Counted from the first letter of the stretch, positions 20,158 through 29,672 are shown. The stretch: DNA of 51,279 nt from Bacillus sp. ISL-7 (GCF_018613065.1 NZ_JAGGQW010000032.1:1-51279), one strand, 5' to 3'. Translations and numbers: made by a program. The notes: a model not told the origin generated them from the letters alone.

Positions 20158-21624
20158 CTAAAGTCCTAATAATTTTGCTTCGTCCCAGTATAGGTCGAGT
20201 TGTTCCAGTGTATGTTCTTCAAAAGTCCTGCCACTGCCCTTTACTTTTTCCTCGACAAATTGAAAACGGCGTGTAAACTTTTCATTCGTTTCGAACAATG
20301 CTTCTTCTGGATGGATCTTTAAGAACCTGGCAACATTGACAAACGCAAATAGCAAATCGCCAAATTCCCCCTTAGCCCGTGCCATGCCCTCGTCTGTTCC
20401 GTCTAATTCATTCACAAATTCTTCAAGTTCTTCTTTCACTTTCTCTAACGCTGGTGTGATTTCCTGCCAATCAAAGCCAACCTTTGCCGCTTTCTTTTGC
20501 AATTCATACGCTCTTAACAAATTCGGCAGGGCCATTGACACTCCTTCAAGTAACGAAGCAGGTACTTCACCCTTTTCTAACTTCTTAATTTCTTGCCAGT
20601 TTCTTACTACTTCCTCGGCATTATCCGCCTGACCATTTCCAAACACATGGGGATGGCGGCGAATCATTTTCGCTGATAGACCTTCAATAATGTCATCAAT
20701 CGAAAAATAACCATCATCTTCACCGATTTGGGCATGGAGCATGACCTGCAGCAGTACATCGCCCAGTTCTTCGATTAGATGGTCAATATCTTCATGGTTA
20801 ATTGCGTCAATTACTTCGTAGGTTTCTTCTATTAAATATTTTTTTAAGGATTCATGGGTTTGCTCTCTATCCCATGGGCAGCCAGTTGGACTCCTAAGTT
20901 CAGCAATAATTTCCCTTAATTTTGAAAAATTCTTCAATAGGATTTGTTCCTCTTTCACTGGCGGAATATAAACGGACGTCAGATTGTTAATCGATACATT
21001 TCGGTCCAATTCAAACAATGGAACTTTTTCGATTATTTCTTGACTGCTCCCTGCCGCTGTAACGATATAAACCTGATAATCATCTGGTAATTTTTCCATT
21101 AAGGTTAATTTAACGTTAGAGGAAACAAATTGGTCATATACTTGGCTCACAATCATATGTTGGTCAATTTGCAGTTGTGCTGCGTTGAGTGATGTCCCAT
21201 CAAGTAACTGAAACCCTTCAATCGGGTCAATCTTTAACGAGGTAAATAAGGCATCAATAAAACTTTGTCCGCCGCCAATGCTTATTTCAATATCCCTTGT
21301 TGGACCATATGCCAAAAGAAGCTGCACAGCCCGCTCAGCTACTAGTGGATGTCCTGGGACGGCATAAACAATCGTCTCGCTTTCTGCCTTTTGCAACAGC
21401 GTCTCGACAATTTCTTCATATACTTCCTCGAATTGATCGTGTTTTTCATAGATTGAATCAAATGAAGTATACCTTAATCCTTCTTTCTCCAACTCAGAGA
21501 CCACCGGATGTTCCTTCGTCCGCAAAAATAACGAGTTTGATTTAAGTAACTTCTTATATACACCAACAGGAAGTTGTTCCAAATCTCCTGCACCTAAACC
21601 TAGAATTTCAATCCTTCTTACCAT
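20158..21624 (-). CDS. mazG: MazG-like fusion: tetrapyrrole methylase-like plus NTP pyrophosphohydrolase (YabN)
   Basis: A 488-residue fusion. Residues 1-220 have the SAM-dependent uroporphyrin-methylase-like fold (EILGLGAGDLEQLPVGVYK, YAVPGHPLVAERAVQLLL). Residues 230-488 are two MazG domains: RSPTGCPWDREQTHESLKKYLIEE then EETYEVIDAI and EELGDVLLQVMLHA, where paired EExxE/D residues bind magnesium; the second repeat is ELEEFV...EFGDLLFAFVNVARF. It probably cleans up abnormal nucleoside triphosphates. It starts 2 bp after the yabM stop codon. Confidence 0.93.
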   Translation of the reverse strand: MVRRIEILGLGAGDLEQLPVGVYKKLLKSNSLFLRTKEHPVVSELEKEGLRYTSFDSIYEKHDQFEEVYEEIVETLLQKAESETIVYAVPGHPLVAERAVQLLLAYGPTRDIEISIGGGQSFIDALFTSLKIDPIEGFQLLDGTSLNAAQLQIDQHMIVSQVYDQFVSSNVKLTLMEKLPDDYQVYIVTAAGSSQEIIEKVPLFELDRNVSINNLTSVYIPPVKEEQILLKNFSKLREIIAELRSPTGCPWDREQTHESLKKYLIEETYEVIDAINHEDIDHLIEELGDVLLQVMLHAQIGEDDGYFSIDDIIEGLSAKMIRRHPHVFGNGQADNAEEVVRNWQEIKKLEKGEVPASLLEGVSMALPNLLRAYELQKKAAKVGFDWQEITPALEKVKEELEEFVNELDGTDEGMARAKGEFGDLLFAFVNVARFLKIHPEEALFETNEKFTRRFQFVEEKVKGSGRTFEEHTLEQLDLYWDEAKLLGL

Positions 21625-21626
21625 TG

Positions 21627-23237
21627 TTAATTCCTATCCTTTCGGGCCAATAATTTTATTAATGTACTTCCAAATGGAAATAGCGCCAATTCTTCCTCAC
21701 GAAAGACTTTGCCTCTTATAATAATCAATAAAAAGAGGAAACCACCAACGATTACCGCGCTTAACGATTGAAAGACAGCTTCAATTCGACCATAATCATC
21801 CGAGCCGAACATATATAAATAAACCTTTAAAAAGAGGACCATCGATGCGGTGGCCATTATGATCGTTCTCCAAAAGTGAAGGGAGAATAGCGAGATCCGA
21901 ACAACTTTATTAAATTGAATGAATAGCAGTGCTGTGACCATACCCAGCGAAATAAGTGATGAAATGGCTGCACCCATTGTTCCATATAAGGGTACCAAAT
22001 AAACATTTAGGATATATTTTAACGGAAATATACATGCAACTGCGATGGCGGGAAATAGCAGCACACCCATGCCCTGCATAATGGCGATAATCGTTGCGGT
22101 TAGCGACGTAAACAAGATCACAAAACTCAATACCCCTAACACCGCTGAACCAGCTTCATTTTCAAACAGCATCGTGTTAGTCGGTTTAATGATTGCCCAT
22201 AGACCTGAAGAGGCACCTAAACCGAAAATGATACTCACTTTAAGAGCTACTTGAATTTTGTGTTGTAAAAATTCAGGTTTGTCAGCCAACCGCTCTCTAG
22301 TGATTAAGGGAACAAGGGTTAAAGACATGGAGGTGGCAGCAATGGTTCCTAACTGGATTAATGGCTGTCCACGGTCAAATATCCCCTTAAGGCTTTTAGC
22401 CACGTCTCTATCAATCCCGCTTCCAACCAGCAGGGAGTAGAGATTCAAAGCATCGGCTAATTGGATAAATATCATGAGCATTCCGCTAATACAAATCGTG
22501 AGACCCTGATAGACAAGGGCCTTAAAGATCTTTTTTGCATCGTTTGCATATCTTTGAAACATTCCTTGCCTTGGTGCTACTACCTTCCATTCTTTACGTA
22601 TCCATAGAAACATAAACAAGATAATTCCTGAGATCATACTGCCGGTAATCGAACCAAACATGGCCCCACCGCCGACAAGATAGAGGGAATAACCCTTTTC
22701 TATAAAAAGAGAGGCCAAAAAGAGAATCGTCAATACTCGTGTGGTTTGTTCCCCCACCTGTGATAGTGCCGTTGGGACCATGTCCCCAATCCCTTGGTAA
22801 TAGCCTCTCAGAATCGACATCATTGGAAACAACAGAAACACAATCGAGACTACCCTTAATAGAATCGAGAGATGGGGGTCATTCATCCAAACAGCGATTG
22901 CTTTTGCACCAAAGTAAAGAATAAGGAAACAGATAAAACCAAATAATTGCAAATAAATAAAGGAAACAAAAAGAAGCAGGCGAGATTTTTCGTCATCACC
23001 TTTTTGTTTCTGCTCCGCATAGAGCTTTGAAATGACGACTGGGAAGCCTGTCGTCGAAAGGACAATGGCCATCCCATAAAACGGATATACTTGCTGATAT
23101 ATGTAAAAGCCATTATCTCCGACAATGTTTTGAAAAGGAATTCGATAAAAGGCACTTAAAATTTTTGTAATAAGGGCCGCAAGCATTAGAATAAAGGCTC
23201 CTCTATACAGAGCCTTTGATTGATTCACAGACTTCAT
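21627..23237 (-). CDS. yabM: MATE/MOP-family polysaccharide flippase-like protein (YabM, SpoVB-like)
   Basis: A 536-residue polytopic membrane protein with about 14 hydrophobic segments and the SpoVB/MurJ-like N-terminus GAFILMLAALITKILSAFYRIPFQNIVGD. Such proteins flip lipid-linked precursors across the membrane; the substrate of YabM is not established. SpoVB itself is encoded elsewhere in B. subtilis, so I name it by position. It begins the run yabM-mazG-rqcP-yabP-yabQ-divIC-yabR. Confidence 0.88.
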   Translation of the reverse strand: MKSVNQSKALYRGAFILMLAALITKILSAFYRIPFQNIVGDNGFYIYQQVYPFYGMAIVLSTTGFPVVISKLYAEQKQKGDDEKSRLLLFVSFIYLQLFGFICFLILYFGAKAIAVWMNDPHLSILLRVVSIVFLLFPMMSILRGYYQGIGDMVPTALSQVGEQTTRVLTILFLASLFIEKGYSLYLVGGGAMFGSITGSMISGIILFMFLWIRKEWKVVAPRQGMFQRYANDAKKIFKALVYQGLTICISGMLMIFIQLADALNLYSLLVGSGIDRDVAKSLKGIFDRGQPLIQLGTIAATSMSLTLVPLITRERLADKPEFLQHKIQVALKVSIIFGLGASSGLWAIIKPTNTMLFENEAGSAVLGVLSFVILFTSLTATIIAIMQGMGVLLFPAIAVACIFPLKYILNVYLVPLYGTMGAAISSLISLGMVTALLFIQFNKVVRISLFSLHFWRTIIMATASMVLFLKVYLYMFGSDDYGRIEAVFQSLSAVIVGGFLFLLIIIRGKVFREEELALFPFGSTLIKLLARKDRN

Positions 23238-23247
23238 TCATTCACCT

Positions 23248-23289
23248 ACTAAGAAAAGCGCAAGCGCCCGTTTAGCGCTGGAGCTAGAC
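23248..23289 (+). repeat. 42 bp dispersed intergenic repeat, copy 1
   Basis: Starts ACTAAGAAAAGCGCAAGCGC and ends GCGCTGGAGCTAGAC. It matches 38 of 42 bases of the reverse complement of 35073-35114. The core AGCGCCCGTTTAGCGCT can fold as a 5 bp hairpin. It lies upstream of yabM, between its start and the spoVT terminator. Confidence 0.85.
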
Positions 23290-23342
23290 TGAAAATACAA
23301 ACTCGAAGGTAATTATATCATGGGGAGTTCCCTTTTAAACTA

Positions 23343-23372
23343 AATAAAAAAGACAGCAATGGCTGTCTTTTT
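23343..23372 (-). terminator. Intrinsic terminator of spoVT
   Basis: Arms AAAAAGACAGC and GCTGTCTTTTT (minus strand, 23362-23372 and 23347-23357) with a 4 nt loop and T tract. The stem is A/T-flanked on both sides and could work in both directions. Confidence 0.9.
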
Positions 23373-23399
23373 AAAATTTGTTAAATAGGATTAGTTCTT

Positions 23400-23936
23400 T
23401 TATGACTCCATTTGTCGAGCTAAGAAACCAGCTGCTGTTTCAACAGCCTTCTGCTCCACTTCGCCAAGAGTTCCTTCTTTAGAAAAAATGATAACTGCCC
23501 CGATTGGATCACCATTTGCAATAATAGGGCCGATCGTATATGAAGTTATTGCTTCTTCATTTCCATCCACTAAGGCGATATCACCCTTTTGAGTGAACAG
23601 CAATGAATTTCGTTCTTCCATTGTTTTTTCAACTACATCACTAATATTTTTATTTAAGTACTCTTTCTTAGAACCGCCTGCCATTGCAATAACGGTATCT
23701 CTATCACAAATTAACACAGGGTTCCCGAGGCTATCGAAAAGTGCTTCCGCATATTCTTTGGCAAAATCACCTAATTCACTTATAGGTGAATACTTTTTTA
23801 AGATGACTTCTCCGTCTCGATCAACGAAAATCTCTAACGGATCCCCTTCGCGGATACGTAAAGTTCTGCGTATTTCTTTAGGAATGACAACACGACCCAA
23901 ATCATCGATTCGACGAACTATTCCAGTTGCTTTCAT
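23400..23936 (-). CDS. spoVT: Stage V sporulation protein T, AbrB-type regulator
   Basis: Transcription regulator of forespore sigma-G genes. The 178 residues equal B. subtilis SpoVT. The N-terminal swapped-hairpin domain (MKATGIVRRIDDLGRVVIP, KEIRRTLRIREGDPLEIFVD) is nearly the same as in AbrB; a GAF-like domain fills about 55-178. The ATG at 23936 has GTGAGG upstream and matches the family start, so the in-frame ATGs at 23957 and 23972 are not used. A sigma-G promoter is readable about 90 bp upstream. Confidence 0.96.
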   Translation of the reverse strand: MKATGIVRRIDDLGRVVIPKEIRRTLRIREGDPLEIFVDRDGEVILKKYSPISELGDFAKEYAEALFDSLGNPVLICDRDTVIAMAGGSKKEYLNKNISDVVEKTMEERNSLLFTQKGDIALVDGNEEAITSYTIGPIIANGDPIGAVIIFSKEGTLGEVEQKAVETAAGFLARQMES

Positions 23937-24024
23937 CCAATGTTGCCTCACTTTCATCTGATGATTATTCAACTTGGCGATGACGGTTTATTCCTTTTAT
24001 TGTAATCATCACCAACTTTGAACT

Positions 24025-24054
24025 TAGTATCTTTCATCTGGAAAGTTCTATACA
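24025..24054 (-). promoter_or_regulatory. Sigma-G promoter of spoVT
   Basis: On the minus strand, TGTATA (24049-24054), 17 bp, GATACTA (24025-24031), close to the sigma-G pattern TGAATA / CATACTA. SpoVT is a known sigma-G regulon member. Confidence 0.65.
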
Positions 24055-24176
24055 TAAACGTTATAATTTTTCAAATATATAACAATTATCCGAAATTGGA
24101 TAAAGCAGGATTCCAGTGAATTGCTTGGGCAAACCAACAAGCGGGCCACTTTCTACCAATGTTTAGAGGAATCCAG

Positions 24177-27100
24177 TTAATTTACTGGATTTTCATGACC
24201 CTTTTTTGCTTGGGACAGTCCCTTAACCATTTCAAAGGCAATATTCAGCCATTGTGAGGTTTTATAATCCTTGACCTTGATCACAATTTTCAGCCTAGGA
24301 CCTTCCATTCCAGGGGTAACATTTCGGCCAAATTGGCTTCCAATATGAAAAATCTTACTTCCATCAATCGTGTTGGTAACCTGTTCATTCACTAAAATGG
24401 TTATTTCCTGTTTTAGCTGCTTAATTTGTTCCACCCCATTTAAAAGGGCATAAACCTTCATTTCAGCGATTTGGAATAGGCAGGAAACCTCATCCGGATA
24501 TTCACCAAACCGGTCCAACATTTCCGCTTCAAGCTCTTCAATATCTGCAAGAGTCTCGGCCCCTCTAAAACGTTTGTACATCTCTATTTTTTGATGCCCA
24601 TCCTTAATATATGTATCCGGAATGTAGGCATCAATTTCAAGGTCAATTTCTACTGATTTTTTTACAGCTGCTCCAGGCACGCCGATGTTAACCTTTCGCT
24701 CTTCAATCGCTTCTTTCAACATTTGCGAATAAAGATCAAAACCGACGGAGTCTATAAATCCATGCTGCTGGGCCCCTAGTAAATTTCCTGCCCCTCTTAT
24801 CGATAAATCGCGCATCGCAATTTTAAATCCTGAACCTAATTCAGTAAATTCCTTGATCGCTTGAAGGCGTTTTTCAGCGACTTCAGTTAATACTTTATCT
24901 TTTCGATAGGTGAAATAGGCGTAGGCAACACGATTGGACCTTCCCACACGGCCACGGAGCTGATACAGCTGAGAGAGCCCCATGCGATCCGCATCAAAGA
25001 CTATTAATGTATTAACATTCGGAATATCCACACCTGTTTCAATAATGGTCGTACTAACAAGAACATCAAATTCGCCTGCTAAAAAGCCAATCATCACCGC
25101 TTCTAATTCATTTTCTGTCATCTGACCATGGGCAAAGGCCACCCGCGCATCTGGGACAAGCATCGATATTTCCTCAGCTTTGCGTTCAATGTCTTCCACT
25201 CGGTTATATAAAAAGTAGACTTGTCCGTCGCGGGCTAGTTCCCTTTCAATCGCTTCCCGCACCAAAGATCCATTATATTCCATCACATAGGTTTGGACAG
25301 GAAAACGATTTTCAGGCGGTGTTTCGATAACCGATAAATCTCGGACTCCGAGCATCGACATGTGAAGAGTTCTAGGGATTGGCGTTGCTGTCAAAGTTAA
25401 CACATCGACATTCGTTTTTAATTTCTTAATTTTTTCCTTATGGGTAACTCCAAACCGCTGCTCTTCATCAATAATCAGCAACCCTAAATCACGATAAACA
25501 ATATCTTTTGAAAGCAGGCGGTGTGTTCCTACGACAATATCAATCGTACCTGCTTTTAAACCTTTAATGGTATCCGTCTGCTGTTTTTTCGAGCGGAAAC
25601 GGCTTAATAGGCCAATATTAATCGGATAATCTTGAAATCTCTCCCTTAATGTTTCATGATGCTGCTGAGCCAAAATGGTTGTGGGCACAAGAAAAGCGAC
25701 TTGCTTCCCATCTGCGATGGCCTTGAAGGCCGCGCGAATAGCTACCTCTGTTTTTCCATAACCTACATCGCCGCAAAGAAGGCGGTCCATCGGACGTGGT
25801 CTTTCCATGTCCTTCTTAATCTCATGAATCGAGCGCAACTGATCATCTGTTTCTTGGTAAGCAAACGATGTTTCAAAATCTCTTTGCATATCGCCATCAG
25901 GCGAATAGGCATAACCCACAGCAGCTTCCCGCTCCGCATATAATTTGATTAAATCGTCGGCAATATCTTGAACAGAGGATTGAACCTTCTTCTTAACCTT
26001 TTTCCAGTCCGTTCCGCCCAGTTTATAAATTTTTGGCTCTTTTCCTTCTGAACCGACATACTTCATAACCAGGTCAATTTGTTCAACTGGAACATAAAGT
26101 TTATCTGTCCCCTGATAACGGAGATGGAGATAATCCTTATGAATTCCATTAATGACCAGCGTTTCAATTCCTAAATACTTACCGATTCCATGGTTCACGT
26201 GAACAACATAATCACCGATTTTAAGCTCTGAGTAACTCTTAATTCTTTCAGCATTTGATAGTTTTTGACGGTTAGTAGATTTTTTGACCCGTTTATTAAA
26301 TAATTCTTCTTCGGTAATCACAGCTATTTTCTGGATCGACAGTTCAAAGCCCGTTTGCAGGTTTCCTTTCATAATCTGAACCCGGCCAGGTAACAGCTGC
26401 TGTTCACCCTTCGTCAAACTTGCAGTAATTTCATAGTCCTCTAGTACACGCTCTAATTTTTTTACCCGCTCTTCATCCGGTCCTAGAAATAAAATAGAAT
26501 AATTGCTTTTCTTCCACCTGTCGATCTCTGCCTTCAATAAATGCATTTGCCCATGAAAGTTTTGCATTTGCTTACAGGAGACATTAATAATATTTTGCGG
26601 ACTTGTATTGGCGACATGACGCAGAAACAAGGACATATAAACAATCGGTAATTCTCTTTTTTGCAGCAGAATTGAAAGGTCATGGGAAATATGTAAATCA
26701 TGGATAATCTGGCCTGTGCCAAGTAAGCTTGTATACCATTCTGCCTCTTCTTTTACTAAGGAATCATTCATCTCTTGAACTCGGCTTATTTCGTCAATAA
26801 ACACAAGGCCATTGCTTGGCAGATAGTCTAGTAAACTAGCAGCTCTATCGTAGGCTAGTGAAAGGTATTTAAAGACTTGGTCAGGCTTTTGACCGTTTTT
26901 TAACTGCTCCAATTCAAAACTTATATTTTGTGATAGCTGCATTTTTGCTTTATCATCTTTTAGTTTTCGAAGACTTTTACCTAATCCGGCTTCAAGATGA
27001 TCAATAATGCGGCTATAATTGTCTGCCTCTAACACTACTTCTGTTGCTGGTCCAATATGAACCTCTGAAACCTTCTCTTTTGAACGTTGATCATCAAGCG

Positions 27101-27722
27101 AGAAATAACGAATCGAGTCAATTTCAGTATCGAATAATTCAATTCGCAGCGGATTTGCTTCGGTAAGCGGATAAATATCAATGATCCCGCCTCTTACACT
27201 AAATTCCCCTGGAGTTGTGACCATTTCCGCTCGGATATAACCCATTTTTACAAAAGTATTTAAGGTTTTCTCGATTGTTATATCTTCCCCTAATTTTAAC
27301 GAGAGCTGGTATTCTTTCCATAAAGACTTAGGAGGTACGATCTTCTTTAACCCTGCAATTGGGACAATTAATATTCCTTTATTATGCTTGCTCCAGTAGT
27401 TTAAAGCTTCAATTCTTTGGGCTTTTAATTCCGGACTGGCAATGCTCATCTCAGCAGCAATTAACTCATTGGCTGGAAAAAGAAAAACATCTTTCTCACT
27501 TAATAGATTGACAATATCATCATAGAGTTTTTGTGCTTGTAATAGATTGTGGGTGACGAGCATGATCGGCCTTTGCGTTTGTTCGTAGATAGAAGCGGTT
27601 AGAACTGTTCTTGACGAACCCGATAACCCTGCAATCAACTGTTCCTTTAATCCCTCTTCCACTCCCGCGATCACGGAATGGACATCTTCCTGCTTTAGAA
27701 ATAACGATTTTAAAGCTTTCAA
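24177..27722 (-). CDS. mfd: Transcription-repair coupling factor Mfd
   Basis: Removes RNA polymerase stalled at DNA damage and recruits UvrA. The 1181 residues contain a UvrB-like N-terminal module (GLSGSSRTVLTASI; GGIIDIYPLTEANPLRIELFD), the RNA-polymerase-interaction/CarD-like domain (about 490-560, LKIGDYVVHVNHGIGKYLGI), the translocase with Walker A GDVGYGKTEVA and Walker B IIDEEQRFG, TATPIPRTLHMSM, and a C-terminal TRCF domain. I chose the TTG at 27722 because AGGAGGGAGGAG lies just before it; a start at 27752 would place that sequence inside the gene. An 8 bp hairpin covers the stop codon (about 24172-24193), without a T tract. Confidence 0.97.
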   Translation of the reverse strand: MKALKSLFLKQEDVHSVIAGVEEGLKEQLIAGLSGSSRTVLTASIYEQTQRPIMLVTHNLLQAQKLYDDIVNLLSEKDVFLFPANELIAAEMSIASPELKAQRIEALNYWSKHNKGILIVPIAGLKKIVPPKSLWKEYQLSLKLGEDITIEKTLNTFVKMGYIRAEMVTTPGEFSVRGGIIDIYPLTEANPLRIELFDTEIDSIRYFSLDDQRSKEKVSEVHIGPATEVVLEADNYSRIIDHLEAGLGKSLRKLKDDKAKMQLSQNISFELEQLKNGQKPDQVFKYLSLAYDRAASLLDYLPSNGLVFIDEISRVQEMNDSLVKEEAEWYTSLLGTGQIIHDLHISHDLSILLQKRELPIVYMSLFLRHVANTSPQNIINVSCKQMQNFHGQMHLLKAEIDRWKKSNYSILFLGPDEERVKKLERVLEDYEITASLTKGEQQLLPGRVQIMKGNLQTGFELSIQKIAVITEEELFNKRVKKSTNRQKLSNAERIKSYSELKIGDYVVHVNHGIGKYLGIETLVINGIHKDYLHLRYQGTDKLYVPVEQIDLVMKYVGSEGKEPKIYKLGGTDWKKVKKKVQSSVQDIADDLIKLYAEREAAVGYAYSPDGDMQRDFETSFAYQETDDQLRSIHEIKKDMERPRPMDRLLCGDVGYGKTEVAIRAAFKAIADGKQVAFLVPTTILAQQHHETLRERFQDYPINIGLLSRFRSKKQQTDTIKGLKAGTIDIVVGTHRLLSKDIVYRDLGLLIIDEEQRFGVTHKEKIKKLKTNVDVLTLTATPIPRTLHMSMLGVRDLSVIETPPENRFPVQTYVMEYNGSLVREAIERELARDGQVYFLYNRVEDIERKAEEISMLVPDARVAFAHGQMTENELEAVMIGFLAGEFDVLVSTTIIETGVDIPNVNTLIVFDADRMGLSQLYQLRGRVGRSNRVAYAYFTYRKDKVLTEVAEKRLQAIKEFTELGSGFKIAMRDLSIRGAGNLLGAQQHGFIDSVGFDLYSQMLKEAIEERKVNIGVPGAAVKKSVEIDLEIDAYIPDTYIKDGHQKIEMYKRFRGAETLADIEELEAEMLDRFGEYPDEVSCLFQIAEMKVYALLNGVEQIKQLKQEITILVNEQVTNTIDGSKIFHIGSQFGRNVTPGMEGPRLKIVIKVKDYKTSQWLNIAFEMVKGLSQAKKGHENPVN

Positions 27723-27786
27723 GGTTTCTCCTCCCTCCTCAACAAAATTCATATTAACACGTTCTTATGTTAGTAAATTATAAATA

Positions 27787-27815
27787 GAAAAACGCTTTGG
27801 ACGGTACTCCAAAGC
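27787..27815 (-). terminator. Intrinsic terminator of fin
   Basis: On the minus strand, arms GCTTTGGA and TCCAAAGC (27808-27815, 27794-27801) with a 6 nt loop, then GTTTTTC. It starts 3 bp after the fin stop codon. Confidence 0.85.
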
Positions 27816-27818
27816 TGG

Positions 27819-28049
27819 TTAATGAATAAGGAAATCGTATTGATGGTAATCTGGATTCCGCTCTAAAGCTTCCTGACAGTCTTCACAAATGGCTGTGATG
27901 TGAATATCGCCGGACGAGTCATACGCAACCATTTCCAGTCTTTCTTGATCTGTTAATTTATGAAGACCGAGGCTTTCGCTGTGTATCGATGCTTTATCAA
28001 TTGAACCAAGTTTGGTACCACAATGACGACAATGGTAATGGATAGCCAC
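27819..28049 (-). CDS. fin: Fin, anti-sigma-F factor
   Basis: A 76-residue zinc-ribbon protein with CRHC (7-10) and CEDC (about 55-58). In B. subtilis Fin (YabK) binds RNA polymerase and turns off sigma-F to allow the switch to sigma-G. The start is GTG with GGAGG 7 nt upstream. It lies between pth and mfd as in B. subtilis and has a sigma-F/G-like promoter upstream. Confidence 0.93.
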   Translation of the reverse strand: MAIHYHCRHCGTKLGSIDKASIHSESLGLHKLTDQERLEMVAYDSSGDIHITAICEDCQEALERNPDYHQYDFLIH

Positions 28050-28080
28050 GCCTGTCCCTCCCTAATCTAGGATTCCTTAT

Positions 28081-28111
28081 TAGTATTAACCTACTAGGAG
28101 GAACTTATTCA
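28081..28111 (-). promoter_or_regulatory. Sigma-F/sigma-G promoter of fin
   Basis: On the minus strand, TGAATA (28106-28111), 18 bp, AATACTA (28081-28087), about 30 bp before the fin start. This fits a forespore promoter; fin is known to be expressed from sigma-F and sigma-G. Confidence 0.6.
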
Positions 28112-28194
28112 TTAGATTAACCGCTCGTATGATGATCCTTCCATTTCGTTTTAATGCTTTATTGTATGAAACAATGGCTTGTGTCATGAACAAT

Positions 28195-28755
28195 TTACTG
28201 ATTATATTCATTCATGACCTGTAAGAAGGGCTTTTCCAGCCATGCCGAGCAGGCTTCTGCACTTTTCTTCACTGCATCCTCAATTGGAGCCTTTTCGTCC
28301 GGATGAAAACGTCCCAGAACATAATCAGGCACACTCATGCCAGGCTGAGGGCGGTCAATTCCAATCCTTATTCTGTTGAACTGCTGTGTTCCAAGATGGG
28401 CTACTGTGGACTTAATCCCATTATGTCCGCCAGGGCTCCCTTTTTGTCGAAGTCTAATCTTTCCGACCGGCAAATCAAGATCATCATAAATTACAAGCAG
28501 ATCTTCTATGTCAATATCATAATAATCCATCACAGCTCTGATTGATTCTCCAGATAAATTCATATAAGTAAGCGGTTTTAATAAAATTACTTTTTCACCA
28601 CTATAAAAACCAATCCCATATAGTCCTTTAAATTTGGACTGGTTAAGTGGGATCGCAAATTTACTCGATAGAGCATCAATGACTTCAAAACCAATATTGT
28701 GCCTCGTCTGGTCATATTGTTTTCCTGGGTTACCTAAACCAACGATTAACTTCAT
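28195..28755 (-). CDS. pth: Peptidyl-tRNA hydrolase (SpoVC)
   Basis: Releases tRNA from peptidyl-tRNA that drops off the ribosome. The 186 residues show [20 protein letters not shown] at the N-terminus with the catalytic His (H19 in TRHN), YMNLSG, the catalytic-Asp region [11 protein letters not shown] and GGHNGIKS. I chose the ATG at 28755, with AGAGGTGG 8 nt upstream. An in-frame ATG at 28809 also has a good site (GGGAG, 8 nt) and would add 18 basic residues. Confidence 0.95.
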   Translation of the reverse strand: MKLIVGLGNPGKQYDQTRHNIGFEVIDALSSKFAIPLNQSKFKGLYGIGFYSGEKVILLKPLTYMNLSGESIRAVMDYYDIDIEDLLVIYDDLDLPVGKIRLRQKGSPGGHNGIKSTVAHLGTQQFNRIRIGIDRPQPGMSVPDYVLGRFHPDEKAPIEDAVKKSAEACSAWLEKPFLQVMNEYNQ

Positions 28756-28838
28756 CTGGGGTCCCACCTCTTCTGGCTTAGCCAACCTTTTAAATATTTT
28801 ACGAAACATAGATTTTTCTCCCATAAATATTTAATGCG

Positions 28839-28869
28839 ATAAAAGACGTAACCTGAAGAAGATTACGCC
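28839..28869 (-). terminator. Intrinsic terminator of ctc
   Basis: On the minus strand, arms GGCGTAA and TTACGTC (28863-28869, 28845-28851) with an 11 nt loop, then TTTTATC. It separates ctc from pth. Confidence 0.7.
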
Positions 28870-28929
28870 TTCCAACTCTTAATTTACATTGTGCTTGGAA
28901 CATTGTCTAGCCCAAGCGCGATTGCTTTT

Positions 28930-29559
28930 CTATTCCGGAGTGGTCTCTCTTCCTTCTTCATTATCAGGATGTCCCGGTGCTTGTTGTTCACCTGCATTAA
29001 TTTCCTCTTCTTGCTTTGGTGGAAGAATAGATGCGACAACTTCATCGTCCTCATGGTTGATCGTAAATGCACCTGCTGAAGGAATATCACCCATAGTTAC
29101 GGTTTCGCCAACTTGCAGGTTAGCAATATCCACTTCAATTTGCTGCGGAATATTATCTGGAGTCGAAGTAATCGATATTTGGTGAATTGGCTGCTGTAAG
29201 ACACCGCCATCTTTTACACCTGCAGCCTCACCTACTAGAACAAGTCTTACATCTACATTAATCTTTGAGGATTTATCGACTGCTAAGAAATCAACGTGAA
29301 GTATCTCTTTTTTAAACGAATCCTCTTGATATTCAGTTAAGATAACGTCTTGTTTGCTGCCTTCCACATCTAGTGAAATAATTCCATTTCTCCCCACTTG
29401 GCGGATTGTTTTTGTTAAGTCAGCTGAACTAACAAAAACCGGCTTATTGTCCACCTTGTTACCATAAATAATAGCAGGTATATTTCCACTGGTTCTAATT
29501 TTCTTTAGTGCGGAATGACGGAATTCCTTCCGTTCTTTTGCTTGTAGTACAGTACTCAT
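28930..29559 (-). CDS. ctc: Ribosomal protein L25, general stress protein Ctc
   Basis: Binds 5S rRNA; in B. subtilis Ctc is induced by sigma-B under stress. The 209 residues have the L25 domain (about 1-92: FRHSALKKIRTSGNIPAIIYG, VDFLAVD) and the TL5/CTC beta domain (about 95-185: SITSTPDNIPQQIEVDI, LQVGETVTMGDI), then an acidic tail. AGGAGGG precedes the ATG. Just upstream is a sigma-B-type promoter. It lies between prs and pth as in B. subtilis. Confidence 0.95.
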   Translation of the reverse strand: MSTVLQAKERKEFRHSALKKIRTSGNIPAIIYGNKVDNKPVFVSSADLTKTIRQVGRNGIISLDVEGSKQDVILTEYQEDSFKKEILHVDFLAVDKSSKINVDVRLVLVGEAAGVKDGGVLQQPIHQISITSTPDNIPQQIEVDIANLQVGETVTMGDIPSAGAFTINHEDDEVVASILPPKQEEEINAGEQQAPGHPDNEEGRETTPE

Positions 29560-29602
29560 GTTTAGTTACCCTCCTATTTTATCAAAAACTGTCTATATAA
29601 AA

Positions 29603-29628
29603 ATGCCCCAAAAGAGGGCGGTCTAAAC
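29603..29628 (-). promoter_or_regulatory. Sigma-B promoter of ctc
   Basis: On the minus strand, GTTTAG (29623-29628), 14 bp, GGGCAT (29603-29608), one base off the GTTTAA / GGGTAT pattern in each box. The ctc promoter is a classic sigma-B promoter in B. subtilis. Confidence 0.75.
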
Positions 29629-29672
29629 ATTTTTTTGGACTGTTTGTTCCAAAATAGGTAACTATACATAAG

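Noticed and set aside
24025..24176. Small gene in the mfd-spoVT gap
   Set aside because: No open frame with a ribosome binding site; the gap is explained by the spoVT promoter and leader.
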